A DNA stretch of 42,613 bases. Source: DYGX01 sp035325905. Its GTDB lineage: Bacteria > Chloroflexota > Anaerolineae > Aggregatilineales > Aggregatilineaceae. The stretch covers positions 1 to 42,613 of the forward strand of contig DAOKYY010000027.1 in assembly GCA_035325905.1 (NCBI GenBank), written 5' to 3'. The notes under the pieces are model-generated. The model made no database searches, had not been told where the DNA came from, and saw nothing but the letters and a program-made list of their open reading frames with translations. Below are positions 1-7,903 of this stretch, in pieces. Made by a program: the position numbers and the translations under genes. Numbering within the stretch: position 1 is the stretch's first letter; each line of letters starts with the position of its first letter.

Positions 1-35
1 CGCCGCCACCTATTTTTCTTTGCGCGGAGCGGTGC

Positions 36-41
36 TACACT
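36..41 (+). promoter_or_regulatory. weak -10-like element before the methyltransferase gene
   Basis: TACACT lies about 36 bases before the GTG start, with only a poor -35 candidate (TTTTTC, 13-18, 17-base spacer). The genes may equally be transcribed from further upstream, outside the window. Confidence 0.2.
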
Positions 42-77
42 CTCTGCGCCATGACTGCGTGAGGGAGAAGCATCGCC

Positions 78-842
78 GTGAGCCGCCTGAAAAGCACCGC
101 CCGCCGTCTGATTCCGTCCCCGCTGTGGGAGCGCCTGGCCGAGCTAAAGCGCACGGCCCGCCGCCTGACTGGCTACCCCGACACGGCGCGCATCGGCAAA
201 ACTGACTACGACGAGTATTGGGACGCCAAAGCCTCGACCGGCATGGGCAAGCTCTCGACCTTCCGGCGGCGGCGGGCGGAAGTCTTCGCGCGCGCCATCC
301 GGCCCGGCGCGCGCGTGCTGGACCTGGGCGTGGGCGACGGGGCAATCCTCCAATACTTGATCGAGCGCCGCCAGATCGACGGCTACGGGCTGGACATCTC
401 GCCCAAAGCGGTCGAGTTCTGCCGCGCGCAGGGGTTGAAGGTAGACCTGGCGGACATCAACCAGCCGATTGAGCACGCCATCGACGGGCGCTTCGACGCC
501 GTGATCCTGAGCGAGATCATCGAGCACATCCCGGAGCCGGAGACGCTGCTCAACGCGCTGCGCCCGCACGCCGCCGCGCTGATCGTCAGCATCCCGAACA
601 CCGGCTTCTACCAGCACCGGCTGCGGCTGCTGCTCGGCAAATTCCCGCTGCAATGGGTCGTCTCGCCGGGCGAGCACCTGCGCTTCTGGACCCTCACGGA
701 CTTCCGCTGGTGGGCGCGGCAGATGGGCTTCCGCATCACGCACCAGGAAGCCTACGAGGGCACGCCGGGCCTGCGCCGCCTGTGGCCGGGCCTGTTCGGT
801 CAGGCGATGGTGTACGTGCTCGAAGACACGGCGGCGCGCTAG
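78..842 (+). CDS. class I SAM-dependent methyltransferase
   Basis: This 254-residue soluble protein is a Rossmann-fold methyltransferase of the Methyltransf_11/23 type. Motif I, the SAM-binding glycine loop, is VLDLGVGDGAIL at about residues 80-91. The acidic end of strand 2 is YGLDIS, and the post-motif DAVILSEIIEHIPEPETLL is typical of UbiE/Methyltransf_11 proteins. The start is a GTG preceded by GAGGGAGAAG at 61-70. The stop codon abuts the ATG of the flippase gene, so the two are almost certainly co-transcribed. The context suggests methylation of a sugar or lipid-linked intermediate in polysaccharide assembly. The substrate is not determinable from sequence. Confidence 0.85.
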   Translation: MSRLKSTARRLIPSPLWERLAELKRTARRLTGYPDTARIGKTDYDEYWDAKASTGMGKLSTFRRRRAEVFARAIRPGARVLDLGVGDGAILQYLIERRQIDGYGLDISPKAVEFCRAQGLKVDLADINQPIEHAIDGRFDAVILSEIIEHIPEPETLLNALRPHAAALIVSIPNTGFYQHRLRLLLGKFPLQWVVSPGEHLRFWTLTDFRWWARQMGFRITHQEAYEGTPGLRRLWPGLFGQAMVYVLEDTAAR

Positions 843-2195
843 ATGAGGGCGGCGGTCCGGCGCGCGCGCCAGTGGGTCGCGCGGCTGCTCGAAATCAAGT
901 TCGTGCGCGACACGCTCGCGCTGCAAACGGGCAACTTCGTCAGCGTGGTGGTCGGCGTGGTGGCGTCGATTGTCCTGGTGCGCGGGCTGGGCAGCGCCGA
1001 ATACGGCCTCTACAGCCTGATGCTGACGATGTATGGCCTGCTGATGACGCTCAACCTGACCGGGCTGGGGCCGAGCGCCACGACGCAGCTTAGCGAGGCC
1101 GTCGCCGCCGAAGACCGCGCCGAGACGGCGCGCGTCATGGCGTTTTTCGTGCAGATGTCGCTGGCGGTCGCCGTGATCGCCACCGCGCTGGCGCTGGCGC
1201 TTGCCCAGCCGGTCGCCGCGCGCTCTTACGGCGACGCCTCGATCGGGTCCCTGCTGCAAATCTACATCTTCACGCTGTTCTTCACGCCGGTTCACAACCT
1301 TGCGCTGACAATGCTGAAAAGCACGCGCTCAATGCAGTCGTTCACCGTCTTCAACAACGTGACCGCCGTGCTGGACGCGGCGCTGATTCTCGGCGCGATT
1401 CTGCTCGGCGGGGCGGCGCGCGGCGTGGTGATCGCGCGGCTGGTCAGCGCCGCGATCGGGATGCTGCTCAGCCTGGAAGTCTACTGGCGGCTCCAGCGGC
1501 GGCACGCGGCCCTGCCGCCCCTGGCGGAAGTGGGGCGCGCCCTGCGCACGACCTCGCCGCGCCCGTACTGGCGCTTTGGCTTCCAGCTCGCGCTGGACAA
1601 GAACATCAGCCAGCTTTACACCCTGCTGCCGCTGCAAATGCTGGGGATGTGGGCCACGCCGCAGGCCGCCGGGTATCTGCGCATGGCGCTCAGCGCGCTG
1701 GAGCGGCCCGCGCTGTTTTTCAGCGGCATCCTGATCAATATGTCGGTGCAGGTCCCGGCGGACTACGGGCGGCGCGAGTACGCCCGGCTGCGCGCCAATT
1801 TTCTGCGCGTGCTGCGCTGGATCGTGCCGCTGTCGGTCGCGGTCTTCGGCACGTTCAGCCTGCTCGCGCCGCTGCTGGTGCCGATCGTCTATGGCGAGGA
1901 GTATCGCCCGGCCGTCCCGGCGATCATCGTGCTCGGCGTCTACGGGACGATAACCGGGATTGGTGGCATCTTCGGGCCGCTCTATCGCTCGCTGCGGATC
2001 ATGCGCGCGATCCTGCTGACGAAAGTGATCGCGCTGGCGGTCGCGGCGCTGCCGTCAATCGCGCTGGTGCGCGCCTGGGGCGCGGTCGGGGGGGCGTGGA
2101 GCATCAACCTGTATTTCGCGGTGTCCATCGCGCTGACGATTTTCGTCACGTGGCCGCGCGTTGTGGCGCTGGCCGACGCAAAACCGCACCCTTAA
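843..2195 (+). CDS. Wzx-like polysaccharide flippase (MOP superfamily)
   Basis: This 450-residue integral membrane protein has about 12 hydrophobic segments and resembles the polysaccharide biosynthesis / oligosaccharide flippase family (Polysacc_synt, MATE/MOP fold). The N-terminal part carries the usual pattern of a first helix pair followed by RGLGSAEYGLYSLMLT, a hallmark of Wzx/RfbX proteins. Basic cytoplasmic loops occur between helices. Family role: moving undecaprenyl-linked oligosaccharide repeat units across the cytoplasmic membrane. The gene starts directly after the methyltransferase stop codon. Length and hydropathy are normal for the family. Confidence 0.85.
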   Translation: MRAAVRRARQWVARLLEIKFVRDTLALQTGNFVSVVVGVVASIVLVRGLGSAEYGLYSLMLTMYGLLMTLNLTGLGPSATTQLSEAVAAEDRAETARVMAFFVQMSLAVAVIATALALALAQPVAARSYGDASIGSLLQIYIFTLFFTPVHNLALTMLKSTRSMQSFTVFNNVTAVLDAALILGAILLGGAARGVVIARLVSAAIGMLLSLEVYWRLQRRHAALPPLAEVGRALRTTSPRPYWRFGFQLALDKNISQLYTLLPLQMLGMWATPQAAGYLRMALSALERPALFFSGILINMSVQVPADYGRREYARLRANFLRVLRWIVPLSVAVFGTFSLLAPLLVPIVYGEEYRPAVPAIIVLGVYGTITGIGGIFGPLYRSLRIMRAILLTKVIALAVAALPSIALVRAWGAVGGAWSINLYFAVSIALTIFVTWPRVVALADAKPHP

Positions 2196-2223
2196 GTCCC
2201 CTCTCCCGCGCGAGAGAGAGGAC
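2196..2223. terminator. imperfect hairpin between convergent genes
   Basis: GTCC-CTCTC pairs with GAGAG-GGAC around a GCGC-rich loop directly after the flippase stop, between that gene and the convergent cytochrome gene. There is no clear T-run. The following GC-rich stretch (about 2250-2280, with TAGGAGGGGCTGGGGCGAGG) resembles short REP-like intergenic sequences seen in many GC-rich genomes. Confidence 0.35.
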
Positions 2224-2282
2224 TTCAAGACACGCTGTGATCTTTCTTTCCTCTCCATTCTAGGAGGGGCTGGGGCGAGGTG

Positions 2283-3956
2283 CTACGATCCGACCTCAAC
2301 GCGGGCGCTGCTGACCGTGATCGGCAGGTTGGGCTGCGCCTCGTAGTAGCCGAGGAAGCGCGCCGCTTCTGGCGTCTCGGCATAGGCGTCGAGCTTATGC
2401 GCCCAGTGGTAACTGATCGTCTGGTAAAGCAGCTCGGCTTCGAGCGTGAACGGCCCAGTCGCGCCGTTGAGCGGGATGGCGTAGATCACGCGGTCGCCGC
2501 CGCCGAGAAAGTCTCCATCGCTCGCCGCTTCGCCGATCACCAGTGTATCGGCGTGCGCGTTCGCTTTGTCGAACCCGGCCGGGAGCAGCCGGTTGTCCTT
2601 GAGATAGCCCGCTGCGCGCAGCAGGATATTGGTGACTTCGCCGTTTACGTCGCCCAGCACCGACTCGTAGATCTGCACCTCGTCCGCGCTGCGGATCAGC
2701 GTGTAGTGCGGCTCGTGCTGCGTTGGGTCGGCGTCGTGCGCGTCGCCGGCGATCCGGCCGTCCGGCGTCCACCCGCCCGATTCGAAGACCACCGCGCCCG
2801 CCGCGTCGGTGACGGTCACGTGCAGCCAAGCCCGCCGCGACGGGAAGCCGGACGGGAACTTGTGCCCGGTCTTCGGCGCGATCGAGACGACGGCCGTCAG
2901 GTGCGTCTCCGACAGCCCCGCCTGCTCGATCGCCAATGCCGCCGCCTCGCGCTGAAGCTGGTCGAGCGCGCGCTGCTCGGTCGCCGCGAACTCGTCAGCG
3001 CTCGCCGCGACATCCAACTCCGCTCCATACGCCTGGAAGATACCCATCAGGTAGGCATTGCCGCCGACGAACTCGTGCTTGGAGAACGGGCTGCGCGGCG
3101 TGCCGCCGGTGATGCTGGTGACGACTTCGCCCGCCGCCGGGGGCATGTGGCAGGTCTGGCACGGGACCGCGTCCGAGTAGGTGCTCTGCTGCCATTCGAG
3201 GAACGGGGTCTGCTCCGGGAAGGTGCCCGCCACTTCTCCGGCGTCGTCCACGAATGGGGTATAGAGCGTGTGGCAGGTCGCGCACAGCGCCGCCGAGGCG
3301 GTGTGCATCCCGACTTCCGGCACGAAGCCCGACGCCGCCTGCATCACGCGCGCCCCGGCCTCGTCCACCTCGAACCGGCTGTAGGCGCGGCGCTCGCCGG
3401 GCGGCAGCGCCGTGTCGATCACATATCCGCCGCTGAAGCTGGCGGCCTCGCCCAGGTTGTCCGGCTCGATCTGGTGGCAGAGCGTGCACGACACGCCGTC
3501 GATCCCCAGCGGGTAGAGCGTGTGGGCAGAGCCGAGCAGCCCGTCGTCGAGCAGCAGCGCCTCGTCACCCGCCTGCCGCGCGGTAAAATGCGCCATCGGC
3601 GTGTGGCAAGCGGCGCATTTATCCTCGATGACGCTCTTGAGATGCGGGTTGTTCTCGGTCTCGACGCGCACCGACGCCTGCCAATAGGGGTCGCGCGCGG
3701 CGTTCGCCATCATGGTCGAGCGCCACCACGCGTCGATGGACACGTCCGTGCCATCCGCATCGGTCATCCGGGTGTGGCAGCTGGTGCAGCCGCTCGACAC
3801 CGAGAACAGGCCGTCCGTCTCGGCCCGGAGCGGATCGCTCTGCGGCGGCACGGCTGGGCCACCTTCTGACCCGGCGCTCGTTCTCAGCGGGACACCCGCC
3901 GCAATCAGCAGCAGCGTCCCGGCGATCGCAGGCACAAAAAAGCGGCGTCTGCTCAT
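2283..3956 (-). CDS. secreted multihaem (pentahaem) cytochrome c
   Basis: This 557-residue protein has an N-terminal signal or anchor segment (MSRRRFFVPAIAG, then a leucine/alanine-rich stretch to about residue 22). Five canonical CxxCH haem c attachment motifs lie at about residues 57-61, 114-118, 157-161, 225-229 and 266-270. The arrangement fits cytochrome c554 / multihaem cytochrome proteins that act outside the membrane in electron transfer. The C-terminal 280 residues have no haem motif and look like a beta-rich domain. The start was placed at the ATG at 3956, not a longer frame beginning at 4025, because a good GGGAG ribosome-binding site precedes it and the signal peptide starts there. 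It is followed by a convergent gene and preceded by the sugar operon. The redox partner is unknown. Confidence 0.85.
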   Translation of the reverse strand: MSRRRFFVPAIAGTLLLIAAGVPLRTSAGSEGGPAVPPQSDPLRAETDGLFSVSSGCTSCHTRMTDADGTDVSIDAWWRSTMMANAARDPYWQASVRVETENNPHLKSVIEDKCAACHTPMAHFTARQAGDEALLLDDGLLGSAHTLYPLGIDGVSCTLCHQIEPDNLGEAASFSGGYVIDTALPPGERRAYSRFEVDEAGARVMQAASGFVPEVGMHTASAALCATCHTLYTPFVDDAGEVAGTFPEQTPFLEWQQSTYSDAVPCQTCHMPPAAGEVVTSITGGTPRSPFSKHEFVGGNAYLMGIFQAYGAELDVAASADEFAATEQRALDQLQREAAALAIEQAGLSETHLTAVVSIAPKTGHKFPSGFPSRRAWLHVTVTDAAGAVVFESGGWTPDGRIAGDAHDADPTQHEPHYTLIRSADEVQIYESVLGDVNGEVTNILLRAAGYLKDNRLLPAGFDKANAHADTLVIGEAASDGDFLGGGDRVIYAIPLNGATGPFTLEAELLYQTISYHWAHKLDAYAETPEAARFLGYYEAQPNLPITVSSARVEVGS

Positions 3957-3957
3957 G

Positions 3958-4021
3958 ACAATCTCCCTCGCTACGCGCACAAAGCAGCCTGCGTCCGATT
4001 CTACAGGTTGGGGGAGATTGT
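3958..4021 (-). repeat. inverted repeat that includes the cytochrome ribosome-binding site
   Basis: ACAATCTCCC (3958-3967, plus-strand reading) and GGGAGATTGT (4012-4021) are perfect 10-base inverted copies, 44 bases apart. In a minus-strand transcript that reads through this region, the downstream arm contains the GGGAG ribosome-binding site one base before the ATG. The upstream arm could pair with it. In transcripts starting at the -10 at 3998-4003 the upstream arm would be absent. Confidence 0.5.
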
Positions 4022-4025
4022 GCAA
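3998..4025 (-). promoter_or_regulatory. candidate promoter of the pentahaem cytochrome gene
   Basis: On the minus strand TTGCAC (4020-4025) and TAGAAT (3998-4003) are separated by 16 bases, giving a short leader to the ATG at 3956. This would let the cytochrome be expressed independently of the upstream sugar operon. Confidence 0.45.
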
Positions 4026-4041
4026 GGATGCACAAAGCGGC

Positions 4042-4058
4042 GAGCCAGGCGTTGGCTC
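4042..4058 (-). terminator. possible hairpin after the GH125-like gene
   Basis: GAGCCA and TGGCTC form a six-pair stem with a five-base loop about 12 bases past the glycosidase stop codon. There is only a weak T-rich tail on the minus strand, so termination may be partial. Confidence 0.35.
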
Positions 4059-4069
4059 TCCGCGAGGGG

Positions 4070-5878
4070 TCAGGGAAGCGCCAGGACACCCCGCATCACG
4101 CAGGCCAGCAGCGCGTTCGGCCAGGCGAACCAGTGCCGCGACACGACGCGCATGCTGTCAGTGGACGTAGCTTCGGGCAGGGCGCCATCCCACTGCGCCG
4201 CCGCCGCGAGCCGCGCCTGCGCGCGCCGCGCCCGCCCGTGGTCGCCGAGCGTCTGCGCGATGATCAGGTCTTGAACGTCGCCCAGCGGCCAGGGCGCGGG
4301 CGTGTGGACGGATCCCAGCCGGCGCGCGTAACATCCGCCGACATTGGCTGGAGAGAAGGCAAATTCGACCGTCGCCCGCCAGACCGGATCGTCCGCCGCG
4401 ACGAAGCCCCAGGCCGGGGCCAGCGCCAGCGGCACGTCGTTGGCGTCGTGGTAGAAGTGCGCGCGGCCCGCGCCGTCGATGGCGTAGGCGTAGATCGGCG
4501 CGCCCTGGTACGGCGCGATGAAGCTGCGCTGCACCTCGTCGCGCACCGCGTCCGCCATGCCGGCCCACGCGCCGTCCGGCTCGATCTGGGCCATGCGGCG
4601 CAGCACGCGCCACAACAGGATATGGCTAGACAGGTGATAGGGCAGCACCATCGGGTCGTCGGCGGGCGTCTCGTCGGTGGGGAACAGCCACCGCTCGTCC
4701 GCGCGCCGCGCCAGCACCGCGTTAAACACGTCGCCCAGCCGCCCGCGCAGCCGCTCCCAGGTGCGCCAGTCGCCGGTCTCGCGCGCGTATTCGGCCAGCT
4801 CCAGCAGGGGGAACAACTGCTGATCAAGCTGGTAGGCGGCGTCCTTGACGCGCCCGTTCGCCAGGTAGCAGCGCGCCCAGGCGCCTTCGTACAATTCAGC
4901 CGTCTCGAACATCCAGAGGAGGTGGCGGCGCACCAGGTCGTTGCCTTCGGCGCGCCAGCCGAGCAGCGCCCGCGCCACGTAATAGGCGTCGCGGTTCCAC
5001 GAGAGCGGGAGAAGCATGTGATCGGTCAAAATGCAGGCGGTCTCACCGACCGGCACGCCCATCATCCAGCCATAGAGCAGCCCGCGCCACGCGAGATCGT
5101 CGAGCGCGCCGCCCGCGCGCCACGCCTGCCAGCGGGCGCGAGCGTGTTCCAACAGACGCCCGCTGTCCTGCGCGGCGAGGCGCAGCGCCGCTTCTCGCGC
5201 CGACGCCACGTCCGGCCCGAAGCCCCAGGCCAGCGTCGTCGCGTCCGGCAGCCCGGCGATATCGAGCGCCAGCGGCTCGTCAGCGGCATTTTCCCACGCC
5301 TCGCCCGGCGCGAATCCGGCGATCGCCGCCGCCCAGCCCAGCGCCGGATTTTCGATCGTCAGCACACCGTTGGCAAGCGCAGCCCGCGTCTGCACGGCGG
5401 GCATGGGCGCCGGCCCGCCTTCGGTGAGCTGCGTGTACGCGCACCGTTGCAATGACAACCGCCCGCGCCAGCGCGGAGCCAGGCCCGGATGCTCCCAGGT
5501 TTGCAGCGCGCCGCCGTCCTGCGCCCAGGTCGTGACCTCGACAACATCCCCACTGCCGAGCGTCAGACGCACATGGGGCAGCGCGCCGTCGAGCAGTAGC
5601 GCCTGGCGCTGAAGCACCGGCTGGCCGAAGTGCGGCCCGAAGCCGCGCAGCGCGGTCAGCCCGGCGCGGTAAGCGCGCACCGCCGCCTGGTCGTAGCGCC
5701 GCGTCTCGTCAAATGGATCGGCGGTCGTCAAGGTGACAAAGCCGTGCTGCGGGTGATAGGTGTTCAGCGCCACCACCCGCCCGTTTGCGTCCAGGCTGCC
5801 GATCGTGCCGTCCGCGCCGAAGTCCAGCGGCTTGACGCCGTCCGCCGGATTGAGCAAGCGGTCGTCGTCGTGGGTCAT
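4070..5878 (-). CDS. GH125-like (alpha/alpha)6 glycosidase
   Basis: This 602-residue protein has no signal peptide, so it is probably cytoplasmic. An N-terminal beta-rich region (to about 250) precedes a helical toroid-type domain. Blocks resembling GH125 exo-alpha-mannosidases are visible: LSWNRDAYYVARALL (about 293-307), YHDANDVPLALAP (476-488), FAFSPANVGGCY (506-517), GSVHTPAPWPL (522-532) and RHWFAWPNALL (581-591). They occur in the expected order near the C-terminus. The usual HES motif near the end is altered to LPEATSTDS, so E569 may supply the glutamate. The protein is longer than typical GH125 members (about 430) and is a distant relative. Its ATG overlaps the ATPase stop by ATGA. 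It probably hydrolyses the imported glycoside; linkage and sugar are unknown. Confidence 0.65.
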   Translation of the reverse strand: MTHDDDRLLNPADGVKPLDFGADGTIGSLDANGRVVALNTYHPQHGFVTLTTADPFDETRRYDQAAVRAYRAGLTALRGFGPHFGQPVLQRQALLLDGALPHVRLTLGSGDVVEVTTWAQDGGALQTWEHPGLAPRWRGRLSLQRCAYTQLTEGGPAPMPAVQTRAALANGVLTIENPALGWAAAIAGFAPGEAWENAADEPLALDIAGLPDATTLAWGFGPDVASAREAALRLAAQDSGRLLEHARARWQAWRAGGALDDLAWRGLLYGWMMGVPVGETACILTDHMLLPLSWNRDAYYVARALLGWRAEGNDLVRRHLLWMFETAELYEGAWARCYLANGRVKDAAYQLDQQLFPLLELAEYARETGDWRTWERLRGRLGDVFNAVLARRADERWLFPTDETPADDPMVLPYHLSSHILLWRVLRRMAQIEPDGAWAGMADAVRDEVQRSFIAPYQGAPIYAYAIDGAGRAHFYHDANDVPLALAPAWGFVAADDPVWRATVEFAFSPANVGGCYARRLGSVHTPAPWPLGDVQDLIIAQTLGDHGRARRAQARLAAAAQWDGALPEATSTDSMRVVSRHWFAWPNALLACVMRGVLALP

Positions 5879-6993
5879 AGGGCGGGCGCGAGCTTTTCCA
5901 GATCCGGGATGATGGTGCGCCCCGTCTCCCGGTCAATCCAGCGAATTTTGTCCCCCGGAAGCCGAATCCACACGTCCTGATTGGCCGCGACCTGGAAATC
6001 GGGATGGGTGGATGCCTTGATCACGTCCGAGCCGATCTGGATCGTCAGCAAGTTTTGCGAGCCGAGCGGCTCGACCACCAGCACCTTGACGCGCAGCGCG
6101 TCGGGGGCGGGGGCGTCGAGCGTCTCCATGTTTTCGGCGCGGATGCCGACGATGATCGGCTTGCCATCACGCTGCGCCAACTCGTCGTGCATCTCCGGGA
6201 TGGGCGCCAGCATGAAGTCCCCGATGGCGACGCACGGGACACCGTTCTCGCGCCGAACCTGCCCTTCGAGGAAGTTCATCGGCGGGGTGCCGATAAACCC
6301 GGCCACGAAACGATCGGCGGGCACGTCGTAAACCCGTGTCGGGCTGTCGAACTGCAAAATCTCGCCGTTGCGCATGACGGCGATGCGGTCGCCCATGCTC
6401 AGCGCCTCGATCTGGTCGTGCGTGACGTAGATCGTGGTCGCCTTGATCTCGTTCAGCAGGCGCTTGAGTTCGGCGCGCATTCGCAGGCGCAGCAGGGCGT
6501 CGAGGTTGCTCAGCGGCTCGTCCATCAACAGCACGCCGGAATGGACCGCGATCGCACGCGCCACGGCGACGCGCTGGCGCTGCCCGCCGCTGAGCTGCGA
6601 CGGGAACCGCTCCAGAAACTCCTCGATGTGCAGCAGCTCGGCGGCCTCGCGCACGCGGCGCGCGGTTTCGTCTTTGGGCGTGCGCTTCATCTTCAGCCCG
6701 AACGCGATGTTGTCGAAGACGTTCATGTGTGGAAAGATGGCGTAGCCCTGGAAGACCATCGAGATATCGCGGTCTTTGGGCGGCAGGTAGGTCACGTCAC
6801 GGTCGCCGATTATGATCCGCCCGGAGTCTACCATCCCCAGCCCGGCGACGGCGCGCAGCAGCGTCGTCTTGCCGCAGCCGCTCGGCCCCAGCAGCACGAC
6901 GAATTCCTGATCATGCACGGTCAGGCTCACCTGGTTGACGGCGACGACCTTGCCGAAAGTTTTGACCGCGTTCTCTATCCGAATTTCGGCCAC
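5875..6993 (-). CDS. sugar ABC transporter ATP-binding protein (MalK/UgpC family)
   Basis: This 372-residue ATPase energises the adjacent CUT1 permease pair. It has Walker A GPSGCGKTT (about 36-44), the Q-loop, signature LSGGQRQR, Walker B LLMDEPLSNLDALLR, the switch histidine in YVTHDQIEALSMGD, and a C-terminal regulatory TOBE/OB region of about 130 residues with FIGTPPMNFLEG. That extension is diagnostic of MalK/UgpC-type subunits. The start is GTG with GAGGAG seven bases upstream. It lies 13 bases after the MalG-like gene and overlaps the following glycosidase gene by four bases. Confidence 0.93.
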   Translation of the reverse strand: MAEIRIENAVKTFGKVVAVNQVSLTVHDQEFVVLLGPSGCGKTTLLRAVAGLGMVDSGRIIIGDRDVTYLPPKDRDISMVFQGYAIFPHMNVFDNIAFGLKMKRTPKDETARRVREAAELLHIEEFLERFPSQLSGGQRQRVAVARAIAVHSGVLLMDEPLSNLDALLRLRMRAELKRLLNEIKATTIYVTHDQIEALSMGDRIAVMRNGEILQFDSPTRVYDVPADRFVAGFIGTPPMNFLEGQVRRENGVPCVAIGDFMLAPIPEMHDELAQRDGKPIIVGIRAENMETLDAPAPDALRVKVLVVEPLGSQNLLTIQIGSDVIKASTHPDFQVAANQDVWIRLPGDKIRWIDRETGRTIIPDLEKLAPAL

Positions 6994-7006
6994 GGGTCTG
7001 CTCCTC

Positions 7007-7903
7007 TCACTTGGTGATCTGACCCCACATGTTGAACAGGTAGCGGCGCATGAAGAAGATGAAGATCAGCGACGGGACGAGCATGAAAAAGCCACCCGCG
7101 AACTTGAACGGATCGCCGGACTTGTCGAGGTTGTAGAGGATCAGCGCGGGCAGGGTGCGGTTTTCGAGCGTCAGCACCACGGCGGCGAAGACTTCGTTCC
7201 ACGACATGACGAAGGTGAAGATCGCCGAGGCCGCAATGCCCGGCAGCGCCAGCGGCATCACGACGCGGATGAACGCCTGGAAGGCGTTGCAGCCGAAGAC
7301 TTTGGCGGCTTCTTCCAGCTCGCGCGGGACGCTGGCGAACACGCTCGACACGACCAGGATCGTCGTCGGCAGCGTCAGCGCGGTATGCATCAGCGCCACG
7401 CTGAACACGCGGTCGAAGATACCCCAGCTGCGGAAGGTCACGGCCAGCGGGATCGCCAGAATCACGATCGGGAAGGCGCGCACGGCCAGGATGCCGAGCC
7501 GGAAGGCGTCGCGCCCCCGGAAGAAATAGCGTGCGATAGCATAGCCCGCCGGGGCCGCGATCGCGGTCGAAAGCGCGAGCGTCAGCAGGGCGATCACGAC
7601 GCTGTTGCGCGTCGCCGGCAGCACGCCCTGCGCGTTGAGGAAGAACTCCATCGTATCGGTCGAGAACGGGATCGGCGCGGCCTGCTTGGGGTAAGCGCGC
7701 ACGTCAGCCGGCGTGCTGAAGGCCAGCGTGCCGACCAGCCAGATCGGCAGCATGATCCAGACGGCGATGGCGAGCGCGATCGCGTAGGTCCCGGCGCGGC
7801 GCAGTTGGCGCGCGCGGATCGCGCGCTGTTGCTCGACCGGCAGATCGCGCACGCGCACGCGCTTGACGATAGGCGCGGCCTGGGGGGTCGTCGTGCTGGT
7901 CAT
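7007..7903 (-). CDS. carbohydrate ABC transporter permease (MalG-like)
   Basis: This 298-residue inner-membrane protein has about six transmembrane helices. The cytoplasmic EAA loop (LEEAAKVFGCNAFQAFIRVV, then MPLALPGI) docks onto the ATPase. It is a BPD_transp_1 member of the CUT1 sugar/oligosaccharide family. The basic N-terminal tail of about 40 residues precedes the first helix. Its ATG overlaps the stop of the MalF-like gene (ATGA), indicating translational coupling. Confidence 0.92.
   Translation of the reverse strand: MTSTTTPQAAPIVKRVRVRDLPVEQQRAIRARQLRRAGTYAIALAIAVWIMLPIWLVGTLAFSTPADVRAYPKQAAPIPFSTDTMEFFLNAQGVLPATRNSVVIALLTLALSTAIAAPAGYAIARYFFRGRDAFRLGILAVRAFPIVILAIPLAVTFRSWGIFDRVFSVALMHTALTLPTTILVVSSVFASVPRELEEAAKVFGCNAFQAFIRVVMPLALPGIAASAIFTFVMSWNEVFAAVVLTLENRTLPALILYNLDKSGDPFKFAGGFFMLVPSLIFIFFMRRYLFNMWGQITK

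Noticed and set aside
2240..2282. GC-rich GGGGCTGGGGCGAGG stretch as a G-quadruplex or mobile REP element
   Set aside because: Only one copy is visible here, so a repeat family cannot be supported from this window.
3150..3310. Possible zinc-finger or ferredoxin-like cysteine motifs
   Set aside because: The cysteines fall in CxxCH haem motifs of the minus-strand cytochrome.
2280..3869. 529-codon open frame opposite the pentahaem cytochrome
   Set aside because: No family features; the opposite strand has five haem motifs and a signal peptide.
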